Below are positions 53,569-63,284 of a stretch of DNA of 64,000 nt, in pieces. Below the pieces are notes generated by a model, which was not told where the DNA came from, did not search any database, and was given only the letters and a program-made list of their open reading frames with translations. The DNA is from Leptospira congkakensis. Lineage in GTDB: Bacteria; Spirochaetota; Leptospiria; Leptospirales; Leptospiraceae. Made by a program: the position numbers and the translations under genes. The DNA lies in contig NZ_RQGQ01000009.1 in NCBI RefSeq assembly GCF_004770265.1, positions 62,001 through 126,000 of the forward strand, in the 5' to 3' direction. How positions within the stretch are numbered: the stretch's first letter is position 1; every line of letters begins with the position of its first letter.

Positions 53569-56079
53569 ATGCCTTCGATACCAAAACAAATTTCAGAATT
53601 CATCCTAATGGGACTCACCCAAGAACAAGTCAAAGAAAATCGTATTAAATTCGGTGCGAATGAAATTAGTTCCTCTCAAAAGAAAGGGATGCTCCGAATG
53701 TTGTTTGAGGTTGTGACGGAGCCAATGATTTTGCTTCTCATTTCCATAAGTGTTGTTTATTTGCTTTTGGGAGATCGAGGGGAAGCTATTCTTCTATTAT
53801 TTTCCGTTGTTGGAATTGTAACCATCACCTTCATCCAAGAGAAAAAAACGGAAACAGCAATTTCCGCTCTTCGTTCGCTTGCAAGCCCACGAACAAATGT
53901 CATCCGAGACAAACAGATCATTCGTATTGAAGGAAAAGATGTAGTTTATGATGATTTATTGATTCTAAATGAAGGAGACCGTGTTCCTGCTGACTCTGAA
54001 CTAATTTCAGATCGAATGTTTTCCTGTGATGAATCCTTATTAACGGGGGAATCTGTTCCTGTTAATAAGTCTCAATCTAATCTGATTTATTGTGGATCGT
54101 TAGTTGTTAGTGGAGAGGGTGTTTGCCGTGTGACCGCGGTAGGTAACCAAACTGAAATTGGAAAAATCGGAAGGAAAATTGCCGATGAAACTGTGGGTAG
54201 AACCTTACTTGAGGTAGAGGTTACACGGCTCGTTCGTAATTTATTTATCGTAGCCGCTTCATTGTGTGTAGTGCTTGCTCTGTATTTTGGAATCGCCAAG
54301 AGCCAATGGTTACAAGGTTTACTTTCTGGTCTGACACTTGCCATCGGACTTATGCCGGAGGAACTTCCTTTGGTATTGACTATATTTTTTGCTTTGGGTG
54401 CATACCGATTGAGCACTAAAAATGTTTTAGTCAGACGTTCTTCTATCATCGAAACTTTAGGTGCTGCTACAGTGCTTTGTTCGGATAAAACGGGAACCAT
54501 CACACAAAATAAAATGACTGTGGGAATCGTTATTACAAAATCTGAAACTGTGAAACTGGATTTTAAATCAAATCTTTCGGAGGAAACAACTTCATTACTT
54601 CAAATTGCTTACTCTGCATCCAAACATCCAAGTTTTGATCCCATGGATATCGCCATTTCTGATTGTTTAGTTTTATACAACCAAGTAAAAGATTCTGCAC
54701 TTTTTTCTGTTCGAGACTTTCCTTTAACACCTGACCAATTAACAATGGTTCGAGTTTTGAAAGAAAATGATTTTTATGTAAGTTATGCCAAAGGATCTCC
54801 GGAGGCAATTTTTGATTTGTGTAAGTTTGATGATTCTGAATTAGATTTTTGGACCAAGAAAACAAATGAACTAGCAAAAGAAGGATATAGAGTTCTTGGT
54901 GTATCAAAATCAAAATTACCATCGAATATAATTCCTGAAGATAGAAAAGAAATCGATTATCAGTTTTTTGGCTTATTGGCATTCTTAGATCCAATTCGAG
55001 AGATTGTTCCTTTGGCTGTAAAAACAGCCTATGATTCTGGAATTCGAGTGATTATGATTACGGGAGATTATCCAGAGACGGCCAAAAACATTGCAAATCA
55101 AATTGGATTAAAAGATTCGCACATTGCTTATACGGGAAAAGAATTTTCTAGTTTAAATGAAGAGGAAATGAAATCAGTCATTCGAAAATGTAATATTTTT
55201 TCGAGAGTCAGTCCGGAAGACAAATGGCAAATCGTTCGGATGTTAAAAGCGGATGGTGAGATTGTTGCTATGACCGGGGACGGTGTGAATGATGCACCTG
55301 CTTTACGCACCGCAAATATAGGTGTTGCCATGGGGGAAAGAGGAACTGATGTAGCTCGCGAAGCTGCCGACATTGTTTTGTTAGATGACTCGTTTTCTTC
55401 AATTTTAGAATCAGTGCGGATTGGCCGCCAAATCTTCGACAATTTAAAAAAAGCCTTAGGTTATCTAATTGGAGTTCATATCCCAATCGTTGGTATTACT
55501 TTTTTCCCAATCATCTTTGATTGGCCTATTATCGTTTTATCAGCAATCCATATTGTATTTATGGAAATGGTCATCGATCCTACATGTACAATTGTATTCG
55601 AAAAAGAATCTGCAGAATCCGATTTGATGAAAAGAAAACCTAGGGAAACCTCCGAACCACTATTAGATCATGAATTGTTTATCAATTCCCTGATCCAAGG
55701 TGCCTTTTCCTTATTGTCCGTAGTTTCATCCTATTGGATCACTGAATTGTTTCTGAAGGGAAATTCTTCTCCAAAAGTTGTAAGTACAGCAACATTTGTT
55801 ACATTAGTATTTTCGAATTTATTTTTAATTTTGGCCAATCGCTCTTTACACGAGTCCATGTGGAGTCGGATGCGAATTCCCAATCCAATCATTCGATACG
55901 TTTTTGCAGGAACCATTGGAGTTTTGGTCCTTTCTATGTATTTGCCGGGAATGAATACAATGTTTCGATTTGTACCACTCAATTTTCTGCAGTTTTCATC
56001 AGCGGTACTAGTTGCTTTTATCGGAGTTTTGTTTTATGATATGACAAAACTTTTGGTTTCAAAATTGCTTCGTGGCTGA
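53569..56079 (+). CDS. cation-transporting P-type ATPase (P2, SERCA/PMCA-like)
   Basis: I start at ATG 53569 (MPSIPKQISEF); an ATG 99 bases earlier would lie antisense within the peptidase. In this 836-residue protein the N-terminal cation-ATPase motif (MGLTQEQVKENRIKFGANEI), the SCDESLLTGESVPV loop, LMPEELPLVLTIFFALGAYRLS, the phosphorylation site CSDKTGTIT (Asp306), KGSPEAIFDLC, TGDGVNDAPALRTANIGVAMG and HIVFMEMVIDPTCTIVFEKE are all present. The EELP motif in helix 4 and the membrane carboxylates fit Ca2+ or a related divalent cation exported or sequestered. It is distinct from the MgtA-type pump at 23481. Confidence 0.92.
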   Translation: MPSIPKQISEFILMGLTQEQVKENRIKFGANEISSSQKKGMLRMLFEVVTEPMILLLISISVVYLLLGDRGEAILLLFSVVGIVTITFIQEKKTETAISALRSLASPRTNVIRDKQIIRIEGKDVVYDDLLILNEGDRVPADSELISDRMFSCDESLLTGESVPVNKSQSNLIYCGSLVVSGEGVCRVTAVGNQTEIGKIGRKIADETVGRTLLEVEVTRLVRNLFIVAASLCVVLALYFGIAKSQWLQGLLSGLTLAIGLMPEELPLVLTIFFALGAYRLSTKNVLVRRSSIIETLGAATVLCSDKTGTITQNKMTVGIVITKSETVKLDFKSNLSEETTSLLQIAYSASKHPSFDPMDIAISDCLVLYNQVKDSALFSVRDFPLTPDQLTMVRVLKENDFYVSYAKGSPEAIFDLCKFDDSELDFWTKKTNELAKEGYRVLGVSKSKLPSNIIPEDRKEIDYQFFGLLAFLDPIREIVPLAVKTAYDSGIRVIMITGDYPETAKNIANQIGLKDSHIAYTGKEFSSLNEEEMKSVIRKCNIFSRVSPEDKWQIVRMLKADGEIVAMTGDGVNDAPALRTANIGVAMGERGTDVAREAADIVLLDDSFSSILESVRIGRQIFDNLKKALGYLIGVHIPIVGITFFPIIFDWPIIVLSAIHIVFMEMVIDPTCTIVFEKESAESDLMKRKPRETSEPLLDHELFINSLIQGAFSLLSVVSSYWITELFLKGNSSPKVVSTATFVTLVFSNLFLILANRSLHESMWSRMRIPNPIIRYVFAGTIGVLVLSMYLPGMNTMFRFVPLNFLQFSSAVLVAFIGVLFYDMTKLLVSKLLRG

Positions 56080-56116
56080 CATACATGGAGCCTTTTTCTA
56101 AACTTAGTAAAAGCTT

Positions 56117-56983
56117 ATGATAGAACTCTTCTTTCCTAAAAAGTATTCTGCTCTTTGTTTGAAATCTGCCTTTTTTGGTTTTTTTGCCCATACTGGTTTT
56201 GTGCGTGGGTTACAGGAAATTGGTTTTCGACCAGCCGTGGTTACGGGTTCCAGCTCGGGAGCGATGATCGGAGCATTGTATGCAACGGGTCGTGAGATGG
56301 TGGATTTTGAATCTTTGGTTTTAGGATTAAAGAAAAAAGATTTTTGGGAAGGAAATTCTCTGACAATGTTTGGTCGATTGTTACGAAAAGGTCTCAACGG
56401 TTATAGCGGGGTTTTGACTGGAAAAGCCACGAGAAAAATTCTTTATCCTTACCTGGGTAACAAAAAATTTTCTGATTTACCCATCAAACTTGGAATTGCT
56501 GTTTCTAATCTCTCTAAAAATAAACGTGAACTCATCACGGAAGGAAATGTCCTCGATGCCGTAATGGCTTCCATTGCCTTCCCATTTTTGTATGAAGTGC
56601 AAGAGTTTCAAGGCCAAGAGTTTTTGGATGGAGGCATTGGTGACGGAGAACCGATCAAAGAACTAATTTTAGATCCAAGTATTGATCGCATTGTCATCCA
56701 CCAAATCAATAATCATCGACCACTCAGTCGCAACACCATGAAACGAGCATTAGATGCTTCTGTCCAAATTATAGATTCAGAAACCGAAGAATTAAAATCT
56801 CTATTGGCAAAAGAAAAAGGAAAAAAACTAATCCGTTTAGAAACAAATACACCTTATTTATCTCCTAGTGATTTTTCAAAAGGAAAGTTTGCACTTGCCG
56901 AAGGACGTGGAACCGCATATCGTCACAAGTCAGAAATTTTAGGTGATTTAGAACTTCCTGTGTTTGGATTTTTTAATCAGTAG
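56117..56983 (+). CDS. patatin-like phospholipase
   Basis: The 288-residue protein has the patatin oxyanion/nucleophile region (FFAHTGFVRGLQEIGFRPAVVTGSSSGAMIGALYATG, Ser46 in GSSSG) and the dyad Asp171 in FLDGGIGDGEP. Between them VMASIAFPFLYEV is family-typical. Such enzymes release fatty acids from phospholipids or other lipids. There is no signal peptide, so it is probably cytoplasmic or peripherally membrane-bound. It precedes two kinase genes on the same strand and may share a transcript with the first, nine bases away. Confidence 0.9.
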   Translation: MIELFFPKKYSALCLKSAFFGFFAHTGFVRGLQEIGFRPAVVTGSSSGAMIGALYATGREMVDFESLVLGLKKKDFWEGNSLTMFGRLLRKGLNGYSGVLTGKATRKILYPYLGNKKFSDLPIKLGIAVSNLSKNKRELITEGNVLDAVMASIAFPFLYEVQEFQGQEFLDGGIGDGEPIKELILDPSIDRIVIHQINNHRPLSRNTMKRALDASVQIIDSETEELKSLLAKEKGKKLIRLETNTPYLSPSDFSKGKFALAEGRGTAYRHKSEILGDLELPVFGFFNQ

Positions 56984-56991
56984 TCGAAATT

Positions 56992-58917
56992 ATGGACATC
57001 CAAAAGAAACTCAATGTGCTAATTGTCGAAGACTCACTTGCATCTTATAAGGCAATTGTCTCTGTACTTCAAAACTTTGGTTTCTCTATTTTTTCCGAAA
57101 GGGCTGAATGGAAAGCTGAGTTCGAACAACGCATTTCAGATGAAACTTGGGATATTGTCATTACTGATTTTTATCTTCCCGATTTTGACGGTCGTTATGT
57201 CATCACTCGTGTTAAAGAAATTAATCCTGATTTACCTGTAATTTTGATTACAGAATTTTTGCCAGAAGAAGCTGCCTCGGAGTTTCTAAACTTAGGAGCT
57301 GCTGAATTTTTACCAAAATCATCTATTATCAAACTGCCGTTTGTTGTAAATCGAGAGTTAGAAGCCTATCGGTTGAAATTATCTCAAAAAAAAGCTTGGG
57401 ATATGTTAGTCCATGGAGAAGAACTTCTAACACGTTCACAGAAAATTTCTCACTTAGGACATTTTGAAGTTATTTTTCCTGAAAAAAATACCTTATGGTC
57501 CTTGGAGTTGTATCGAATTTTAGGTTTTGACTTCGGTGAAATTCCACTTATGGAAAAAGTTTGGGCACTCCTTGATGAACCCGAACATGATCATATCAAA
57601 GTAGTCTGGGAAGAACTTCTAAAAGACAATCATTCGAAGGAAATGATTGTAACGTTAAATACGAAACTTGGAAGAAAAAAAGTTAATTTATGGTTAGAAG
57701 CGGAAAGATTTGAAGATTCACGGTTTCGTATTTTTGGGACCATTCATGATATATCCGATCTTACTGAATTGGAACATTCGATTCAGGTCAACGAACAACT
57801 GTTTAAGGGTATTTTTAATAATTCATCACAGGCTATTTTTCTTTTAGACTTACAAGGTCATGTCATTCGAATGAACCGAAATGCTGTATTATCCTTTGAA
57901 CGAGATGAAACAGACATTCAAGGTTTGGAACTAATTCGATCTGTATTTTCTAATTCGGACGAAGAATCGATTAAAAAATTAACTTATGGAATGAAACTTG
58001 CGCTAAAAAATCAAAGTTTCGAAGTTTTTGTGAGTTATAGTTTGTCGGATGGAAGGGAAAAGTATTTTGACTGTGATTTTTATCCTCTTACAGATCCATC
58101 TGGAAAAATTATTTATATTGTTTTAGAAGCAAAAGATATCACTGAAAAAATTGTCTTGGAACGTGCTTATGCTCAGTCTCAAAAGTTAGAGGCTCTTGGA
58201 ACTTTCGCTGGTGGCATTGCTCACGATTTTAATAATCTTTTGACTCCCATGTTGGCTTATGTTTCTTATCTGAATTCGGAATGGTCCAAAGACGATTCAA
58301 ATGAAGCCATTAAAAAATCCTTACCCGCTATAGAAGGGATTTCTAAGTCATTAGATCGGGCCAGAAATTTAATCCAACAAATTCTGACTTATTCAAAAAT
58401 TGATAATTCAGTTTCCAAACAATTGGATCTTCGGGAACAACTACAACAGGTTTTACAAGAGGTGAAAGTTGTATCTACAAATCAAATTGACTTGGTGACG
58501 GATTTGGGAAGTGAACATGCTTATATAAATGCCGATCCAATTCAAATTTTCCAAATCCTTTCCAATCTTTACGAAAATGCAGTGTTCGCATTACAGGAAA
58601 TAACGAATCCAAAAATTACAATTTCTCTTTCGAAAGTTTCTTACGAAAAGTCGGAACTGCTCCACGTTGGCTTTATGAAAAATACAGAGTATTGGAAATT
58701 GAGATTTGCTGATAACGGCTCCGGAATTGCTCCCGAAATTATCGAAAAAATTTTTGACCCTTTTTTTACTACAAAGGGAGGAAAGGGAACTGGCCTTGGG
58801 TTACCCATCATTTATGGAATTATGGTGAAAATGGGGGGAACCATATTAGTTAACTCCAGTTTGGGGGCGGGGACTGAATTTGATTTGTACTTTCCCGCAT
58901 GGCGAACCATGCTTTAA
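56992..58917 (+). CDS. receiver-PAS-PAS histidine kinase
   Basis: 641 residues, cytoplasmic. The N-terminal receiver has [15 protein letters not shown] and [15 protein letters not shown] (Asp59). Then come a PAS-like domain (about 150-250) and a PAS domain (about 258-385; [26 protein letters not shown]). HisKA follows ([21 protein letters not shown], His411) with HATPase ([37 protein letters not shown]). The H-D-F-N-N box is that of the NtrB/HWE-adjacent class. A receiver ahead of the kinase allows input from another kinase, perhaps one of its neighbours. Confidence 0.9.
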   Translation: MDIQKKLNVLIVEDSLASYKAIVSVLQNFGFSIFSERAEWKAEFEQRISDETWDIVITDFYLPDFDGRYVITRVKEINPDLPVILITEFLPEEAASEFLNLGAAEFLPKSSIIKLPFVVNRELEAYRLKLSQKKAWDMLVHGEELLTRSQKISHLGHFEVIFPEKNTLWSLELYRILGFDFGEIPLMEKVWALLDEPEHDHIKVVWEELLKDNHSKEMIVTLNTKLGRKKVNLWLEAERFEDSRFRIFGTIHDISDLTELEHSIQVNEQLFKGIFNNSSQAIFLLDLQGHVIRMNRNAVLSFERDETDIQGLELIRSVFSNSDEESIKKLTYGMKLALKNQSFEVFVSYSLSDGREKYFDCDFYPLTDPSGKIIYIVLEAKDITEKIVLERAYAQSQKLEALGTFAGGIAHDFNNLLTPMLAYVSYLNSEWSKDDSNEAIKKSLPAIEGISKSLDRARNLIQQILTYSKIDNSVSKQLDLREQLQQVLQEVKVVSTNQIDLVTDLGSEHAYINADPIQIFQILSNLYENAVFALQEITNPKITISLSKVSYEKSELLHVGFMKNTEYWKLRFADNGSGIAPEIIEKIFDPFFTTKGGKGTGLGLPIIYGIMVKMGGTILVNSSLGAGTEFDLYFPAWRTML

Positions 58918-58961
58918 TCTATTGACAAATTCCTGTTATTCGGTTATTTATCTATGATTCT

Positions 58962-61133
58962 ATGAGTTATTTCCTAAGAAAACACTTTGAGTCACTCTAC
59001 ATAGGATTTCTATGGGGATTGCTTGTTTTGCTTTTCTTTTCATCATTTTTTTTCTTCTTTCAGGTATATGAAAGTAGGAAGGATCGTGATTCATTTGAAG
59101 GCAAAAGTCGTTGGAATGCTCTGTTAAACGATTATTCATCTTATTTAAAAGATGCGGAAACTAGTGGTAGGGGATATCTTCTTACTGGTGATCCAGTATT
59201 TTTGGAACCTTATAAAAATTCCCTTTTTTTGTTACCAAAACTAGAAGCTGAACTTCGAGCTAATTGTGAAGATATATATAAAGAGGATTTAGAGTCTATT
59301 ATCAAAGCGAATCAGTCTAAAGTTGAATTTGTAAATGGATATATAAATGACTATTCCAAAAAAATATTTCATAAAGCAGATTTTTTAGAAAGCAAAAGAC
59401 GTATGGATGTCTTTCGGACACAAGTCAAAAACTTACTCAGCAAAAAGTTAGAAAGAGAAAATATTGAAAGCGAAAAGGCCCGAAAGTTCACCATCCGATT
59501 GGTTGCAGTTTCTGGAAGTTTTTTGTTTGTTTTATCCATACTAATCTTATGGATGATTTATGTATTAAAACGAAATTCGCAAATTTTGATAGAGAAGGAA
59601 CGGGTTGAAGGTCGTCTCTTTGAAATCGATGACCTATACCATAATTCACCTGTAGGGTTCCATAGTTTAGATTCAGATGGATATTTTGTAAAGGTCAATC
59701 ATACTGAATGTGAATGGCTAGGTTATTCAGCTGAGGAGTTAGTTGGAAAAATAAAATGGCCTCAGTTACTCACACAAGAAAGTAGAGAGATCTTTTATAA
59801 AAACTTTCCAGTATTTAAGAAAACTGGGAGTGTTGATAACTTACGATTTGAGGTTTTACGTAGAGATGGAAGTTCCATATTTTTAAATCTTTCTGCAACT
59901 GCTATTTATTCAAAGACAAATGAGATGATTCGATCCAGATCAGTTTCCCTTGATATTTCTCAAACGGTAAGATATGAAAGAGAGTTGATTGATTCGCGAG
60001 TTCGAGCAGAAGAAGCAAACCGAGCGAAGTCCGAATTCCTTTCTAGTATGAGTCATGAATTAAGAACCCCACTAAATGCTGTTATTGGGCTTTCTTTGTT
60101 GCTTATGGAGGAAAATCCAAAACCAGAACAGGTAGAATATTTAAAAAACCTACGTTTCTCTAGTGAAACCCTTCTTACATTAATCAATGATATTTTGGAT
60201 TTTAACAAAATCGAAGAACACATGATTATTATAGAAGAAATTGATTTTAGTTTAAAAGAATTTATTAATTCAGTTTCGACTTCCTTTGCGATCAAAGCTA
60301 ATGAAAAACTTTTATCTTTCAAAGAAGAGATTGATCCAAGAATACCAGAATACATTCGTTTTGATCCAACAAGAATGTTGCAAGTAGTCAATAATTTGTT
60401 ATCGAATGCGATTAAGTTTACAAAAGAAGGTGTCATCACTCTTCGTGTTTTATTAATATCAAAAAAAGAAGAGGACGTGGTCATTCGTCTTGAGGTAGAG
60501 GATACTGGGATTGGTATTGCTAACGACAAACACAAATATGTGTTTGAAAAATTCACACAGGCAAGTCAGGACACTACAAGAAAATACGGTGGGTCTGGAC
60601 TTGGTTTGGCAATTTCAAAAGGTCTTGTGGAATTGATGAAAGGAAAACTGGAGTTAGAATCCGAACTGGGAAAAGGGTCTAAATTTTTGTTCACCTTCCC
60701 TTGTAAAATTGGTCATGCGAATCCAGCTAACCATGCCCTTTCTTTGAAAGAAACTAAAGACTTGATGGGAAAAAAAGTTTTAATTGCTGATGATATTGAA
60801 ATCAATCGTTCGATTGTGATTCGTTTTCTCAAACGTTGGGGCATTGAGTTTGAAGAAGCCGCTGATGGAGATGAGGTTTTGGTAAAGTTAGCCAAAGGAA
60901 AAATAGATTTAATCCTTATGGATTTACATATGCCAAATGTTGACGGTTACACGGCCACCAGAAAGATTCGTGAAACAGAAAAATGGAGCCAAATTCCAAT
61001 CATTGCGCTGACTGCATCTGCTCAATTAGAAACTCAGGAAAAAATTCATTCAGTAGGAATGGATGATTTTATATCCAAACCTTTTTATCCAAACGATTTG
61101 TATCAGAAATTATTAAACTGGATGCCTGATTAG
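58962..61133 (+). CDS. CHASE3-PAS hybrid histidine kinase
   Basis: In this 723-residue protein two membrane helices (about 12-35 and 180-200) flank a CHASE3 sensor with DAETSGRGYLLTGDPVFLEPY. A PAS domain spans about 220-345 (DLYHNSPVGFHSLDSDGYFVKVN). HisKA (SSMSHELRTPLNAVIGL, His365), HATPase (NNLLSNAIKFTKE, DTGIGIAND, GGSGLGLAIS) and a C-terminal receiver (KVLIADDIEINRSI, LILMDLHMPNVDGY, Asp654) follow. An Hpt partner is not nearby. The 3' end overlaps the convergent phosphatase gene by four bases. Confidence 0.92.
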   Translation: MSYFLRKHFESLYIGFLWGLLVLLFFSSFFFFFQVYESRKDRDSFEGKSRWNALLNDYSSYLKDAETSGRGYLLTGDPVFLEPYKNSLFLLPKLEAELRANCEDIYKEDLESIIKANQSKVEFVNGYINDYSKKIFHKADFLESKRRMDVFRTQVKNLLSKKLERENIESEKARKFTIRLVAVSGSFLFVLSILILWMIYVLKRNSQILIEKERVEGRLFEIDDLYHNSPVGFHSLDSDGYFVKVNHTECEWLGYSAEELVGKIKWPQLLTQESREIFYKNFPVFKKTGSVDNLRFEVLRRDGSSIFLNLSATAIYSKTNEMIRSRSVSLDISQTVRYERELIDSRVRAEEANRAKSEFLSSMSHELRTPLNAVIGLSLLLMEENPKPEQVEYLKNLRFSSETLLTLINDILDFNKIEEHMIIIEEIDFSLKEFINSVSTSFAIKANEKLLSFKEEIDPRIPEYIRFDPTRMLQVVNNLLSNAIKFTKEGVITLRVLLISKKEEDVVIRLEVEDTGIGIANDKHKYVFEKFTQASQDTTRKYGGSGLGLAISKGLVELMKGKLELESELGKGSKFLFTFPCKIGHANPANHALSLKETKDLMGKKVLIADDIEINRSIVIRFLKRWGIEFEEAADGDEVLVKLAKGKIDLILMDLHMPNVDGYTATRKIRETEKWSQIPIIALTASAQLETQEKIHSVGMDDFISKPFYPNDLYQKLLNWMPD

Positions 61134-63061
61134 ATTTCTTTTTCCAAAGAAATTGCAAGGATTGTAATATCATCATCTGATCTTTTTGATTTTTGAAATT
61201 TTTCTACTTCTATGATCACTTGATCACAAATACTCTGTGGATTTTTGGTTGCTAAGGTTTGTAATAAATGATAAAAACGATCTTCACCAAATAGTTCTCC
61301 ATCGTTTGCTTTCCTTGCTTCGATGACACCATCGGTGTACAAAATCAAAGTCCCCGAATCAGGCAAAGTCAAAGTTTTTTCAATCATTCCAGATTCTACA
61401 TACTCATTGATGGCTCTGCCTGTACTTGTAATGTGTTCGATATTTCCATTCCGATCTAAATAAATCATGGGATGGTGGCCAGCATTTGCTATTTTTAAAA
61501 TTTTATCTTTTTGGTTTATATAAACAAAGAAAGCACTAAGAAAATGTCCAGCAAGAGAACTGAGTAAAGATAACCGAATTCGTTCTGCTGCATATACAGG
61601 TTTATCCAAAGAATCATCCCAAATTTGTAATGATACCTTTGTCATGGAAGCAATCATAGCGGCTGGAATTCCATGTCCAGAAACATCGCACAAAAATAAT
61701 CCGATTTCGTTTTCTTTGACGATGATTTGAACAAAGTCTCCACCAATATCAGAAGCAGGAGAGTATCGAAATCCTAAAGCATGTCCGTTTGCATGGGTTC
61801 TTTTTTGTGGTAGCAGACCATTTTGAAGTTTTTGGGCAATTTTTAATTGGAGGTCAAGTTCTTGTTTTTCTTCAGTAGCTTTTCTATAATCAGAAACTTT
61901 TAGAACTAGAGCCATTGATAAAAAGAATACTTCAATAGCAGAACCTAAAGCCAAAGAATATGAAGATAGATGAATCGGTTTGATCCAACCTTGGACTGTG
62001 AGTGTATTTAATGCGCCTCCAATCAAGATAGAGCCAAAAGCAAACAAAAATAGGATTACTTCTAGTTTTCGTTTACTTTTAAAAAAGGCCATTATGGAAA
62101 TTGTTAAAGTTAATAAAATCGGAATGATAACAAGAAATACTCCGAGTTGAATGAAGTTTCTAAGTTCTAGAAAAAAAATGGAAAAGATAAGAGAGATGAA
62201 TAAAAGAATAAATCCTTTTGTTAGCTTTGTGACTTTAGGGAAATTCTTTTCAGTTTCTAAAAATTCAATTGTGAATAACAATCCGAATACGGATGTTAGA
62301 TAGATTGTAATTGGGAAAAGAAAGTTTTTCCAGGTATGTGTATTCCCTATTTCAATGTACTGCATAAATCCGGTGGAAAACGAATTGATCAAAAGAACAG
62401 TAGCTAAGTAAAAGAAATAATAGAAAAATTTTCTGTAACGTAATGTATGAGCTAGGAAGATACTAAAAAGAAACATCATAAACCCTGCACCAAAGTATGC
62501 AGCGAAGAAGATATCTTGTTTTTTTGAAAATGAGATGAAACTCCTTGAATTATAAATTGATACAAAATTGAAAATGGGATTTGCTGAATTGATTTTTACA
62601 TAGAGGGTTCTGGTTTCATCTGGAGAAAGCGTAATCGGGAACGCAGGTATATGTGAATAAAGAGGTTTGTTCCTTTGCAGGACTTGTTCTCCTGACACTT
62701 GTGTGATCCAGTTCCCCTTTACTTGTGAATGTAATTCAAATACATCAACGACTGGGCTTGAAAAATGTAAAAAGAATGTATGAGGTAAATTTCCATAATG
62801 GATGAGTGTGATTTTAATCCATACTGGATCTTTAATACGTGGGAAAGAAATTGTCGCTTTGGGATTCGGTCGCCAAACAGTATCTTCTCTTAATATCCGA
62901 TCCAAACTCGATTCGTTTTCAGGAACAATTACATATTCAAAATACTTTCCAATGTCTCGATAGTTTTTAGATTCTTCAATGGATAAGGGAAAAGACCAGA
63001 GTGAGGAATTCAGAAAAAAGGAACTAAAGAAAAGGAAAAAGTAAAGTTTGGTTTTTTTCAT
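61130..63061 (-). CDS. 7TM-DISM receptor with SpoIIE-type PP2C phosphatase
   Basis: This 643-residue protein has a signal peptide (KLYFFLFFSSFFLNSSLWS) and a 7TMR-DISMED2-type periplasmic domain (about 30-165; DTVWRPNPKATISFPRIKDPVWIKITLIH; FFLHFSSPVVDVFELH). Seven membrane helices (about 175-390) and a coiled-coil linker (KATEEKQELDLQLKIAQKLQNGLLP) follow. The phosphatase shows SDIGGDFVQI, LCDVSGHGIPAAMIAS and LILYTDGVIEARKANDGELFGEDRF. It is the third such phosphatase in the window. Its target, presumably an anti-sigma antagonist, is not encoded nearby. Confidence 0.9.
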   Translation of the reverse strand: MKKTKLYFFLFFSSFFLNSSLWSFPLSIEESKNYRDIGKYFEYVIVPENESSLDRILREDTVWRPNPKATISFPRIKDPVWIKITLIHYGNLPHTFFLHFSSPVVDVFELHSQVKGNWITQVSGEQVLQRNKPLYSHIPAFPITLSPDETRTLYVKINSANPIFNFVSIYNSRSFISFSKKQDIFFAAYFGAGFMMFLFSIFLAHTLRYRKFFYYFFYLATVLLINSFSTGFMQYIEIGNTHTWKNFLFPITIYLTSVFGLLFTIEFLETEKNFPKVTKLTKGFILLFISLIFSIFFLELRNFIQLGVFLVIIPILLTLTISIMAFFKSKRKLEVILFLFAFGSILIGGALNTLTVQGWIKPIHLSSYSLALGSAIEVFFLSMALVLKVSDYRKATEEKQELDLQLKIAQKLQNGLLPQKRTHANGHALGFRYSPASDIGGDFVQIIVKENEIGLFLCDVSGHGIPAAMIASMTKVSLQIWDDSLDKPVYAAERIRLSLLSSLAGHFLSAFFVYINQKDKILKIANAGHHPMIYLDRNGNIEHITSTGRAINEYVESGMIEKTLTLPDSGTLILYTDGVIEARKANDGELFGEDRFYHLLQTLATKNPQSICDQVIIEVEKFQKSKRSDDDITILAISLEKEI

Positions 63062-63284
63062 TCAAAACATCCGGTAACCTTTTCCATCCTTAAGTGGTCG
63101 AGATTACTTCTGGTGGGAGGCTCGGAAACAGGCAGCAATTGGGAAAAAGTAAGCGAGTTTCCGAACGTTCGCACTATTATAGGACGAGATTGAGAGAGAG
63201 AAAGTGAATTTCTATGAAAAAACTTGTAGGAAGAACGTAAAATTGGCAGTCTAACATCCAGAGTGCTAAAGTAGGGGAGACTAT

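Noticed and set aside
60053..60556. A 167-codon open frame antisense to the CHASE3 hybrid kinase
   Set aside because: It covers the conserved HisKA-HATPase coding region on the other strand and has Ser-rich mirror composition; no independent support.
63162..63171. CGAACGTTCG palindrome upstream of the clpB-like gene as a LexA or heat-shock site
   Set aside because: Lacks the four-base spacer of CGAAC-N4-GTTCG LexA boxes and does not match CIRCE; ten bases alone are weak evidence.
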